Assembly: GCF_040581485.1 (NCBI RefSeq)
Contig: NC_090132.1
Location: forward strand, 8,195,001-8,259,000
Source of the DNA: Linepithema humile
Lineage: Eukaryota; Arthropoda; Insecta; Hymenoptera; Formicidae
Direction of reading: 5' to 3'
Length of the DNA: 64,000 nucleotides
Under the pieces are notes generated by a model. The model searched no databases. It was not told the DNA's origin and worked only from the letters and a program-made list of their open reading frames with translations. The first letter of the stretch is position 1. Each line of letters starts with the position of its first letter. The translations under genes were made by a program, and so were the position numbers. Positions 24,862 to 36,260 of the stretch are shown here, in pieces.

Positions 24862-26360
24862 GTAAGTACCCCGAGCTTACAGACTGATCTCTTCTTACTC
24901 TTTCTCTCGCTCCTTTTTGACCCCTCTTCCCTCTCGTTCTCTCCCATTTCTTTCTTCTTCTTCCTCTTCCTCATATTCATGTTTTCGTTACATTTATATC
25001 TCTCCCTTTCATTCCTGCAACGTTTTCGTTACGCTCTCAAAGCAAGGAGAGCTTTTGCAAGCGGCTTTGCCCGGTCGACGACGATGCAGCGCTTACGGGG
25101 TATTTGTGGGATTAAGAACTCTCGCAGGACAAGGCACTGGGCCAAGCACGATGGCGCGACCAACGAAGATTTCGGGAATCTAAAGGCCGCTATGTGTCGA
25201 CGAGGTATATTCCAGTCTTGCAGACGCAGCACAATTTTAGCGTTACATTCAAGTGATAACGTCGATAAATTTCGGAATACTGGTTTACAGCTGACAGATT
25301 TATTACGCTGCCGGCAAAGTGCATAACGCGAACGAAAATGCATTGCAAAATCCTTGCAAAAATAATGCGGCACGCAAAATTGTACGTGTAATAGATATAC
25401 GAGCGACATTTCCGTTGCATTGTGCGAGCAATCACAGTTCGAACAAATTACAAATACGATCGTTGACACATGATGAGTCGTGGCATTTAATCGTGAAATC
25501 CTAAATCGTCTAACGCAATGAAACACAGCACAAAAACTTTCGTTGAAATATTCGGTAGGGTATCTCGTGCGAATCCCGCGTGCGCGTATTTTCAATTCCA
25601 AAACAGCGATAACAAGCGTGATAACGAGCGCAAGTGAAAAAAAAAGAACAGGTTTGCGCGATCCAAAACAGGATTTACAGTACCGGTACTCAGCCGTATA
25701 TCTAGAAGGATTCTAGGAGAATATCTAAAGAGACGAACCAACCGGTTAGGTAGTTTGGCGGCCGCCATCTCGTCCTTTCGCCTCGCGTGAGAACCTGCTC
25801 GCTATATGCCCACCTTTCCACTCTCCGCGACCACTCTCTGCTTATGGGATTTTTTCGCTCTCTGTCTTTTCCTAAGACGCAGCGCGTCGTTGGTAATGGG
25901 TGGGAGAGAGGCGCTTAGAGACCGGCCTACTCCTAGCCGAAAATACTTCTCCTTCCTCATCGGGCCGTGCATTGGACGCGGCACGACGGCGAGGTGGGGG
26001 ACACGGCCCTCTCACGTCACTTCTCGCCGCTCCGAAATGGTTTCGTCCTTCTTTTTACTTTCTCTTTATGACATTCTTCTGCACGGTATTTATTTCTGCG
26101 TTTTCGCGCGCGCTTCGCTTCGCTATTCGTCTTTGAGCGCGATCTCTGTTGTTTGCTGCTTCCGCACGCAAATTATTGCTCGCGAAGGTTAGCAGATTTA
26201 CATGTCGGACAATGTTTCAGCGTAAATGGCCCATAGGCTCGTAGGATTACTCACGATATTCCAGGTTGACGTGAAAAGCGTGCAAATTGGAGTGCCGAAA
26301 AAGAAGACGCGTGTGATTTTTACGCGTCGCGAGCCGTGATACTGTATGTTCCACTTACAT
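24862..26360. other. GC-rich patches, no gene recognised
   Basis: CpG-dense stretches at 25030-25240 and 25740-26200. Over 25029-25326 a plus frame and a 190-codon minus frame are both open, and neither resembles a known protein. GCCGCCATCT at 25761-25770 matches the YY1/Pleiohomeotic core and may mark a regulatory element. Confidence 0.35.
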
Positions 26361-27305
26361 TAATAACTCATGCCGCCGGTTTTAATATTTTGCTTTAATT
26401 CACATTTTTTCCCTCTCTCGAGTAATGAAATATTCATTACAGAATTACGTCTGTTATAACTGTTTTGTATACGCAAACTAATATGCCAGACGCGAATAAT
26501 GTTACGCAAGGCAACTTGTGTAAAATTGTCGCGATTTTTGTGCGTAATATAAACAAAATTATTTATATATAATTTTATTGATCTTTTCGCTTGTATATAT
26601 CTCTTCTGTCAAGAGATTTATCATCTTGCGATTATTCACGCTCTATATTGCACAATTATTTAGCGAACAAAGAGACAAATCACACCGATCCAAGGCGGAT
26701 AAATCGATGACGAAAGACTCGGATGCCTATTCTAGCTAAGATTTTCTAGGCTGCGCGCTAGCCAACTTTGCGGTATATATTATCATGTCTTAAGACACAG
26801 ACATTTGCGTAAGAATTCTCTGAAACCGGTAGAGCAAGAACGAGCACATTGAATATGATCATATGATTAAAATCCTAGGATGATAAGGTTACGATCGCGT
26901 TGGTGTTGAATTTATTGGAAGCACTTTGATGTTTAATTGAGTGATTTATGACACTTAATTTATGCTCTGTGGCATATCTGTCCATAAAATTATATACCAG
27001 ATAACCAAAAGAAAACCAGTTGAATAATTATAAAGATTGTTTCAATGTAACACTACATTTATATTAAAATTGCAGCATTACTACATCAGAAGTTTTTGGC
27101 ATAACTAATTAATGAGCTTATTAAATTATGCAAGTATTAATTTGGCATGTGCGTCGGGTTATGATAAAATCTGTTTACAAAATTCTGCTATCGTTGGGCT
27201 CAATTATCCGATTTTTATTTATTCGAGAAAAATAGTGTCGGTCGACACTCTAGTTTCTAAATTCAAGATTTTTCTTATCAGCCCACGAAATTACGTGATA
27301 ATCGC
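26361..27305. other. AT-rich sequence without a gene
   Basis: I see no coding, splice or repeat structure that can be supported. Confidence 0.5.
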
Positions 27306-27428
27306 GGAGTAAGAAAACCATTTGACGCTGTGAACGTACCTTAAAACTGCGCGCCTCCGTTTTCTACGGTGGAAGGCATGGGAGGTACGGCGTGACGAGA
27401 CTGCAAAGTAAAAGGAACCAGGCATAGA

Positions 27429-27615
27429 GTCACCCGCGCAAGAGGGTGACATGCTGCCGAGCCGGTTACGGGCCGCGTCGGTCGGGCCCCGACCGACCGT
27501 CGAGGCAGGTGAACATAACCCACTGCTAACAGAAACCCGGCGCGCCGTTCCGCGCCGCGCGATTGCTATAGGCGTTGCGGTGCCTGTATACCGTACTCTT
27601 ATACGCGTATACGGT
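27429..27615 (+). other. Cluster of four perfect stem-loops in a GC-rich patch
   Basis: Four perfect inverted repeats follow one another: GTCACCC 27429-27435 with GGGTGAC 27444-27450; a 10-base arm at 27477-27486 with its complement 27488-27497 (core CGGTCGGG / CCCGACCG); CGGCGC 27538-27543 with GCGCCG 27552-27557; ACCGTA 27590-27595 with TACGGT 27610-27615. Loops are 8, about 5, 8 and 14 bases. They could belong to a structured RNA or be cruciform-prone DNA. GC-rich composition raises chance palindromes. Confidence 0.35.
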
Positions 27616-30600
27616 GTGCATGTGTGTAATTCGCGTATAATGCCGATGCGCGTGCTACGAAGGCTGCGGTTGACATTCATCTTTCCCAGTTTCCCATCAA
27701 GTTGCACCTTGACTCAAAAATTAATTCCGTCTATCATTGTAAAACCTGCAAATAATAATTTCTTTTATCAAAATTTTGCTATCGTTATAATAGATATTTT
27801 TTTAATAATTAATTTGCAAAGAAATAAGAAACGCGAGGAGCGATAAGAGATATTAAAATATAAAAAACAAGATTGTTTTAAAAAGGAGATAAAATTTATT
27901 TTAAAAGGTCATAAAAATTGTTATTTTTAATTGAATTTAATAAGTCCAGTTTTCTGTACGTAGTAGAATATTGGTACTAATATTAGAATAATTGTTTTGC
28001 AAAATTTTTATTTTATATATATATTTTAGATTGCATTGTCGAGATTATTCGCGACGCTACTTACAAGATATACGTATAATCTTTTCCATTTATAGAATCA
28101 TGTATTTAGAAATTACGCACTGGAGCATTCACGTCGGAGATTGTGTGGGAACAGCGAGTACACGCGTACCGATTTCATAACGAGGATTACTTCATTCTCT
28201 TTCGTCCTTCGTAGAGCCACTGATTCTTGTAAGATCTGCAAGAAGTGTAGTTTTAAAATAACGCACGGTTCTATTGTGTAACACAAGTCCATATAAATAA
28301 TTCGAAATAAGTAAGATAAATTAGAAATATATTTTTAAGAAATAATAAAATGAGAATTATATTAATAATAATTAAAACTGAGAAATTTTTATTTTAAATA
28401 AAAGAAAATAGTTTTTATAGAACTAAATTTATATACTCTAAATTCTTTCATTTTCAAAAGATATTCTTTCCGTACTCTTCATCTGTCAATCGCTCTTTCG
28501 CTAGCGTACAAGTTAAACGTTTGTGTAAATCGTGTATATTTTTTTTGTAAAACATATTGATATATAAAATTGAATAGTTTAGATTATTTTATGTAAACAA
28601 AATATTCGAGTATGTGGTATTTAATTAGATGCTAAGCGTAACAAAATACGATAGCGGAAATAGGCAAATAGCAGCTATATTAGAGGGGTGAAGGGGCGTG
28701 AAATGAAACTAATGCGGATATAAATCAACATTATTCTGCATTAGAGTAGAGTTTCTGCCGTAGGCACCTACTAGAGTTTACGCGGAGGTAAACTGTGGCC
28801 ACAGGTAGATACTCCTACATTACGTGCATGTACAAACGCACACAAAGTGAACATCACAGATTCTATGTACGTACATTCATGTGTTTCGCACATGTATCGA
28901 GTCCATGCGAGTAGGTATAACCCCCTAACTTCCAGGTTACTTACCTACTTGCCACTTAGATTCCCTACCAGTGCCTACCAGACTCCACCAGTAATTCACT
29001 GTCAAGCTCACAATGCTGGATTCAAACACGGATCCTTGATAAAGGGTTCTTTATGACCCTCAATTATATCTGTATAATATTAATCAACGTCTATTCTTAT
29101 TTTAAAGACATGACAAATAAGAAATTTGAGCTATTAAGAAGAGAAAAAAAGAATTCTATAGAGCACGAAATCATATAAAAGAGATCGCATTCGTCGTCAA
29201 ATTAAATGAAAGCTATGTCAAGTGTGAACGTGTGTTCGTTGAATTTCTCAAGAATCAGAGGACAATCTTAGTATCACTACTATCGGCGATACGTACTATT
29301 TTCGTTCTAATCATCTAATTTGCATCCGTAGCGATTAACATAATCTGTATTCCGAATATTTATTTGGAATTAGCCGCGGCTTGCTCGTAACTCATGCGGG
29401 AATTAGTTAAGCTCAAGGATTTGGGGCTTACCAATCTCCCACCCTCTTTCACGCTTACGCTTCCACCATCACGTTATCATGCAGCCCTTCTCGTCCTTTC
29501 GTCTCCACGCAAGCTTCTATCTTTTGCCAGATCTTTCAAGGAAATGTTAAAAACGGTACAACTTAAAAATATATATTATAGAAATTTATTAAATTTATCC
29601 GTGTGATATTTTTTTTACTCTAAATACATTGTTTAATATTACTCGATATTATAAATATTTACTTGCTAAATTAAAGATTGTTAAAAAAATATTTTTGCTA
29701 ATGGACATTTTAATACAATTTAGATGCATGGGAATATCTTATTTATTTCTCAAAATACAATAAATATATCGAACATATTGCAAAGACTTAATACATAAAA
29801 AATAAAATCTAAAAATTATAAGAATTTTTATAATTTTAAATTTTCACGATATCAACAATTACGAAAATAATTTCTTGCAATCATATATACACATATATAG
29901 AAGCTATTTACAGAAATAGCTCTAAAGTTTTTTCTTTCTTGCTTTTGAAACGGATGGAAGCCTTGTTACTTCGAGTCTATTTCAGCTTAAAACAGGCCCG
30001 TTCATCAGTTGACTCGTTAAAGACAAACGCGCGGTATTTGAACAGCCCATTCTGGAAGTAGCTGTCAAGATGCCAAGCGTTAATAAATATACTGTCACCA
30101 CCGTTAAGAGCAGAGGCGAAATCGCGAACTTACTTTTGGACGATGTTGAAACATATCGTCAAACAATGCGTATAAGTGTATCTTTTTTATGGATCTTTAA
30201 TTGTACGTTTAATTGGTCTATTCACTAATTCTGGCGGTTCTTCTTTGCTCAAAGCATACAGTGTGATGGGAAACTGTTTTTAAATGGATACAAATCCAAC
30301 TTGTTCGCTCATACCTATATGCATGAAATAGTGTTGTCGTTATAGGCGATAAGTTTCAACTGTATATCGATATGCGGTCAACCAGCACGATATCTCTAGG
30401 GAAAGATGCCATACCTCATTCTTATTGCCTTTCCTCTCACCGTGCCTGAAATTCCACTTTCTTATAGATATTATTTTTTTCGCGAAATAAACTAAGATTA
30501 GACATAATAATCTAGATCGCTATAAAACGAAAATCATTGCGTTTTACAATGATGCAAAAATTGCAACATATTAAAAATTCTTTAATTCAACAATTTTACA

Positions 30601-31690
30601 ATATATGAAAACAGTCTTATTTTTTGTAATATAATTTTAAAGTTTAACTTACCAGGCAAATAGCGGGAATATTATTTATATTTATTTATATGATAAATAA
30701 TTAAAGACAATATGTCGGTATCAAAATTATTTTTTATATTGTAAAAGATAAAATCATTTTTAAATCTTGTACTTTTTTTAATCCATTGTAGATATATCGG
30801 TATTCATTAGCATACTGAAGCGATTTATATACAGAGCATTAAGTTCTTAAACATTGAATATTTTTACCAACATTAGCTAAGAATAAGCTCATCATTTTAT
30901 GAGCCTAGTGAAAGGAAAGTAATTGCATGATAAAGCCATCTCACTAAAATTGTCTAAAAATAAATTTAGTATCAATGGTAGTTTCCGCGAAAACTTGCAT
31001 TATAATAGTTTATTTACGAGACGTTGCGCAGCGTCGTCGCGAGTATATTTCCATAACTTTGCATACATGTATTAATAATTTATCTCGGTTTGTCTAGATA
31101 ACTGCTGAGAAAAGTACGTTGCAGACGTAAATATTATTAATAAAACACACTAAATTTCAACTCCAAATTAACTTAATATTGTATATATCAATTGATGATT
31201 CATTAGACTGAAAAAAAACTAGAAACAGAATAATACAAAACGCTTGAATTAACATACATGTAAATCTTGAAACTCTAAATGAGTAATTATTTTTAAAATT
31301 AGCGAAAACAAAGTTTGCAGAAGTGTGATGATAAAAAGAATGTCGATAAATAAGTGACATAAGTGAACTATTACATACTGGTTACATTATCTTCCGACTT
31401 GATCAGATGAGTTATGCAAAATGCAGTTGAACCTTGAGGTTGCACAATGCAAGGATAAGCATGAATTTGCAATGCAAGACAACTGTCTTATCGATTCGAA
31501 ATAACCGGAGATCAAGTGTCATGCACCACCATGTTACTGCCAATTCTCGAGACAGTATGAGAACAAAGGCGAAAATGGGAAATTTGACAAGGACAATAAT
31601 CGAAAGCACCGAGCCTGAGAAGACGGCACAAAGGAAAAAAGGCGGAACCGAGGGAGATTTAGAGAATCGTAGTAAGGACGGAACGATGTA
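27616..31690. other. AT-rich sequence, no gene supported
   Basis: Mostly AT-rich. It holds a compact inverted-repeat group at 28760-28804 and a 52-codon ATG frame at 30070-30228 (begins MPSVNKYTVTTVKSR). That frame has A at -3, and a GTATAAGT donor-like word follows codon ATG-C near 30171. It may be chance. A CCTACCAG word is repeated near 28966-28983. Confidence 0.4.
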
Positions 31691-34140
31691 GTAGCGATAT
31701 TATGGCGATTCATATAATAATGGGCGTGATGAACGAGTTTCGAGCTTATTCTTGGCAGCGGCTTTGCAAGGCTAGACCGGGTATCGAACGGAGAGAAAGG
31801 GGGGTGGCGATAGTCCGGGGAGGATGAAGGGTTGCATTCGAACAAGCAACAATATTAACGGCGGGGCGGTGGTGTGGGTTGTTGGCTGAACTGCACGGAC
31901 CCGTAAGATCGGTAGGAGAAGTCGGGCGAGGCTGCCTATGCCGCTAGAGACTCGCGGTTGTCGGTATATATACATCCCGGGCTACGAATCAGGCTCGAAC
32001 GACCAGAGCAAATATTTGGAGCCTCGCCACTAAAAACTCGGGACGAGCCAACAGACGAGTTGATTTGTTTCCCTACAACGCCGCTTTCCTCGCTTTCTTT
32101 TTTCGCCTATCTGCCCGCTACCTTCTCTCGTCTCTTCCGCTTGCCTCTTCTTTCCCCACGATGCTTACATAGCCGGGAATATTCGAGCATCTATCTGAAA
32201 ATGACTCCTATAACTCAAGTTAAGTATACGCGCGCCCTCATTTGCTGTTTATCGATGTAAACCTTTTTCATCGCGAAGTCCCGACCCGCCGTTACATATT
32301 CATGCCCCCGCGTTCTTATTCTTTATGACTATTTTAAATGTGCGGCTTGCTTCAGAAACGCGCACGCATGTAATTTTATTATGTTTAATTATGTTTAGCA
32401 TACCGGATGAGATGCTCTTAACTTTATAACCTAGATTATCTCCGCTATTACGAACAAATGTTTTGTACAAAGCATTTTACAATGGAATTGTGATACACAC
32501 AACATATTTTTACAGTAATGTATTTTTTTGAAATACAATTCAATACTTTTTATTAGCGCAAAAATTGCAAAACAGACGGAGATAAATTCAGGGGACTCGA
32601 AAAGACCAGAATTAATTAATTGCATAACTGCGCTGTAGCTATAAATTTACTTATTTATTTTTATTAATTTTTTTAATCAGCATTATTTTTATATCCGCCA
32701 TTTGTACTACGATAAAGATTCGCTTATCTTACTCGTTCCTCTCATCTCAAATTCACTCTTATGGACGCACTCAACCCTTATGCTCGTAGAGTTTTTTTAA
32801 CCCCGAGATCGTATTCTCGTCGACGCTGAGCAAGCAGCTTTCTTATTCCGTGCGGCGTGGGCATATGTTTTATGGAATGCAAATCTTGTCTACCTCGGCT
32901 ATCTTCTTCTCGTCCCTCGCGCTATCCTTAATACCGTGCCAGCATTTGGAACGATATTTTTCCTTGCTCTGTCATTATTGATGTCTCGGTATCATATTAT
33001 TTATACGGCGTATTATACGAATTACGAGTGCTAGTAAATTCCACGATAATGACAAGAAATGGACAGGTGAAAACTGCACGACAAAAATCGCACGTAGATT
33101 CGAGTGTCCACTTTATGCGAAGCCGTTGATAAATGATGGACGGACAGACGGACAATTTTTATTAAGTATACATGAATTGATTCGCTCAGAATTTATTGCT
33201 ACGATTTAATATGGGCTGGCAGAAAAATTTATCGATGGGAGTTATGGTTTGCAAATATTGTCTTCACATGTTTCTTATTTTTTATACGTGAAATTTTATA
33301 ATTTGGATAGCAGCTTTCGCACATCACAATCGACAAGCGGTATTTCTTCGTTTTTATACCGCGTAAAATTAATTAGTTAATTAAGCATCGCGAGATGGCG
33401 TCCATCCAATTAAATCCGCTCACCCAGTCTACGAGTACGCAGACGCGACAGCCAAGAGAGCGTCTCGTGTTATACCGAGAACTACCATAGCACGTCTCTC
33501 CCTTCTCTTAACTCATTCCGCTTTCCACCCTGTTTCTCGCATTTTTATCTTCTCCCTTTAGCCCCTGTCTCTCTCGTGCGTTATCGCAGCACTCACTCGT
33601 CTTTTTTTAACCGACGTTTTTCTTCTCCATCATATGTTGTTATTTTATATAATTCAGAACTTTGACCATTATCAAGAAAAAAATTTTTAAGTCAATGTTT
33701 TGTAATATTGTTGACAATTTTATATCAATGCAAGCGAGATCGTTTTAGTTTTATTTAAAATATCTATTATCTTTTCCGAGGAAAAATAGATTTTACTACT
33801 GCTTTCGATCTATAGAAATTCAAATCTTAAAAAATAGTTTCCGTTAATTGAAGACTATGTTTAGTAACTAAAATACATTGTTTTTCGATCTTGGCGCGTC
33901 ACGGAGTCAATGTTACACCGCACATTTCCATTTCTTTCCTCATTCATTTTAATCGGGTAATCCCTTGATTTGTCTGCACGTGTTAGTGTCTGCATTCGAT
34001 TCACCGGCCAAAGTCGCTGATAAATGCGCGTTAATTATTCCTGTTAAAACGTTTTTACGCGCAAGAAGTGTCACGGCACGCTCGTCACGTCTCTCATATT
34101 GACGGGAGAATTATTACTACTCCAGGCACTCGGTATATGC
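31691..34140. other. GC-rich patch then AT-rich sequence, no gene recognised
   Basis: GC-rich, CpG-dense sequence at 31700-32330 with G runs near 31795-31870, then AT-rich sequence. A small GC-rich patch lies near 33400-33600. No exon or RNA gene is supported. Confidence 0.4.
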
Positions 34141-34551
34141 TGCACTTGCCATCGCGATGCTTGTGCCAAATGATGGATCGATCTTAATTACCACTTGAGC
34201 ACTAGCTCTAGAGAAAAACCATTTCGACAACGAGAAAAATCGCACATATACATCATACCCTGCTTCTATAGCGAATGCAAGAAATGTTTATTGATTGTTG
34301 AGGCAGCTTTTTGCTGCCGTGAACATAACAGTTTCGCGAGAGCGCGAATTAGCGAGGAATTTGATATCCGACGATCGGACGGATTGTGCAGCGGTGGCGC
34401 GGCGCGAATGAAGCATACGCAGATTTACATGAAGCAGTGTGTAAATTTGAGCGTGAAGAAAACAAAACGCTTGCGTCGGTGGACGAGAGGAGAATGAAGA
34501 GCGCACGCGGCGAGAGAGGGTTGACGGCAGGAGGGACGCGCGGGAGCCGGC
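34141..34551. other. GC-richer approach to a G-rich block, no gene recognised
   Basis: The sequence becomes GC-richer. From an ATG at 34494 a 93-codon plus frame runs to 34775, beginning MKSARGERG, passing through an Arg/Gly-rich stretch encoded by the G-rich block and ending in mixed sequence. The start context is acceptable. The Arg/Gly run follows base composition, so I do not call a gene, though a small RG-rich protein is not excluded. Confidence 0.25.
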
Positions 34552-34606
34552 GAGGGGGGAAGGGGGGAGGGGGCGCGAGGGGCGAGGGGGCGGGAGGGGG
34601 AGAGGG
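34552..34606 (+). repeat. G-rich tract, G-quadruplex-prone
   Basis: The plus strand has at least eight runs of three or more G separated by one to four bases. By established rules this can form a G-quadruplex in DNA, or in RNA if transcribed in the plus direction. It sits in a CpG-dense block, as promoter G-tracts often do. Confidence 0.75.
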
Positions 34607-34879
34607 CGCGGATCGGTGGAGCGATTTGTCCCGTCTGTTAATTAGTGAAAAAACGGACTATGAATCTCGAGCGATCGTATATTACCGCGAGCGTAATGGA
34701 TGGGATTACAGCTGCTGTGTTAAATTAAACCGGCCGCCGGCCGCGGGTACGATACAGTACGTTATGTGGATATAGGTGCACACACCGAGCCGTGACACAG
34801 GGGGTTCTCTTCCTACGTGTATATGTATTATCCATGTATAGCAAGTACAGTTACCTATGGTGCTTACACTCACTCTCGT

Positions 34880-34923
<44 letters not shown>

Positions 34924-36260
34924 GTCTCTGTTTAGTTCTCTCTTTCCCTCTCTGCGCTGACGCGCGTTGAGTATGAGTGTCCTTCTCTCTACGAAACGTG
35001 GTACATTACACATAATCGTGTCCAACAACATGTCGGTCGTGACTCTTTTCGCAGTTTAAACAACGCGGCGGACATAACTGCGAAATGCGAGCTGGACAGG
35101 CGTAGCGCGACTTCTGCGAGACATAATTTTACGTTTCAATTAAGTTTCGACTGGACGCTCGAAAGAGAGGGTGGAATAAGATGGGATAAATTTCGCCTAA
35201 GTATTATCACGGATTTCACGCACGGGCGCCTTCGTATGTTTATGAGCTGTTTATTGTCTTCCGTCGTCTCTCTTTTCTGACTTTGATTCAAGTGCTTCCG
35301 GATAAATCTGATATATGTCCTGTAATTGCAGCATATACGTATCGGCCGTTATTCACTCCGGCGAAGTGAAAGATGTGGATGGAAAATGGCGATAAAACAA
35401 GTCGGATGAATGGTCGCGGCAATCTTCCGTGTAATTATTGCGTAATAGGAGGGTTGAATCACTTCTGTTTGGACTACCTTATGATTTACGTAATGCATTG
35501 TCAATTAATTAATTAACCTACTTACCGGTAATATGCTTAATTTGATATCAGGAAGACGATTGTTTTTATTTTCGCAGCATATGCAAATAAAGAACAACGG
35601 TTCCGATCAGAAGTACGCGACTGCGAACAGATCAGTCTCTTTATCATGATAATACAATTAGAAGATAACGGCGGGTTAGAAACGAACGGACAAATCCTTT
35701 TTATCTATACAGAAAAAGCCGAAGTATTTCCTTCTCCTTTCGAGTATGTATGGCTCGTGCACATATAAGTATCTATGTGTCTGCGCACACGTGTGCGAGA
35801 AGAAGGGCGCTCGGGAAAGGGAACCTGGGAAAAGAAGAGAGAGCCCATAGAGGCAAGGAGAGATAGATTACTCCGCCATTCTTGCAATTTCCCTGTCGTA
35901 TCGAGGCTCGTAAATTCCCGGTGAAATATGCGAAGGGGCGCCTGGTGCGGGCAGCACGCTGCTGCTCTGCCCTGCTCTCCACTCACCCACACACTCGTCC
36001 ACCCTCCGCCACCGCCCTTTACTCCCTCGATAGGGGCTGCTGTAGCAAGGGGTTTGTCTCTGCCGGGGCATGGTCGGCGCTTCAACGTATCGCGGCGGGG
36101 TGCGAAATACCCGGAATTAGCCTTATCTGTCCCATCACCTTCGCGGATTCCCTAAGTTTTGCTCCGGCTCGTAAAGAAGCGCAGCATCACCGAGAAAAAC
36201 ATAAAACCGCTGGCTATAAAGCCGACAAATTCGAGAAGAAACTTTTTATTTAACTTTTAT
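34607..36260. other. GC-rich region with (TC)n tract, no gene recognised
   Basis: CpG-dense sequence to about 35420 and again at 35680-36260. Frames of 67-126 codons are open on both strands over 35705-36250. No domain or splice-bounded exon is recognised. Confidence 0.35.
34885..34915. repeat. (TC)n microsatellite
   Basis: An uninterrupted TC tract followed by imperfect TTCTC and TGTCTC repeats to about 34930. GAGAG on the minus strand. Confidence 0.9.

Noticed and set aside
24670..25326. Longest open frame, 218 codons on the plus strand
   Set aside because: It begins at TTG, not ATG. Its middle is a low-complexity pyrimidine tract, and a 190-codon minus frame overlaps its end. Only the ten codons from the ATG at 24832 to the GTAAGT donor are kept as a possible exon.
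25029..25601. 190-codon minus-strand frame
   Set aside because: No domain is recognised, it lies in a GC-rich patch open on the plus strand too, and no splice or promoter context supports it.
28926..28950. AG followed by GTAAGT on the minus strand (near 28938), a possible recursive splice site
   Set aside because: The bases upstream on that strand are purine-rich, with no pyrimidine tract or branch region.
34386..34775. 129-codon Arg/Gly-rich frame
   Set aside because: The first codon is GTG. The first ATG is at 34494, and the Arg/Gly run follows from the G-rich tract. Mentioned only as an unlikely small protein.
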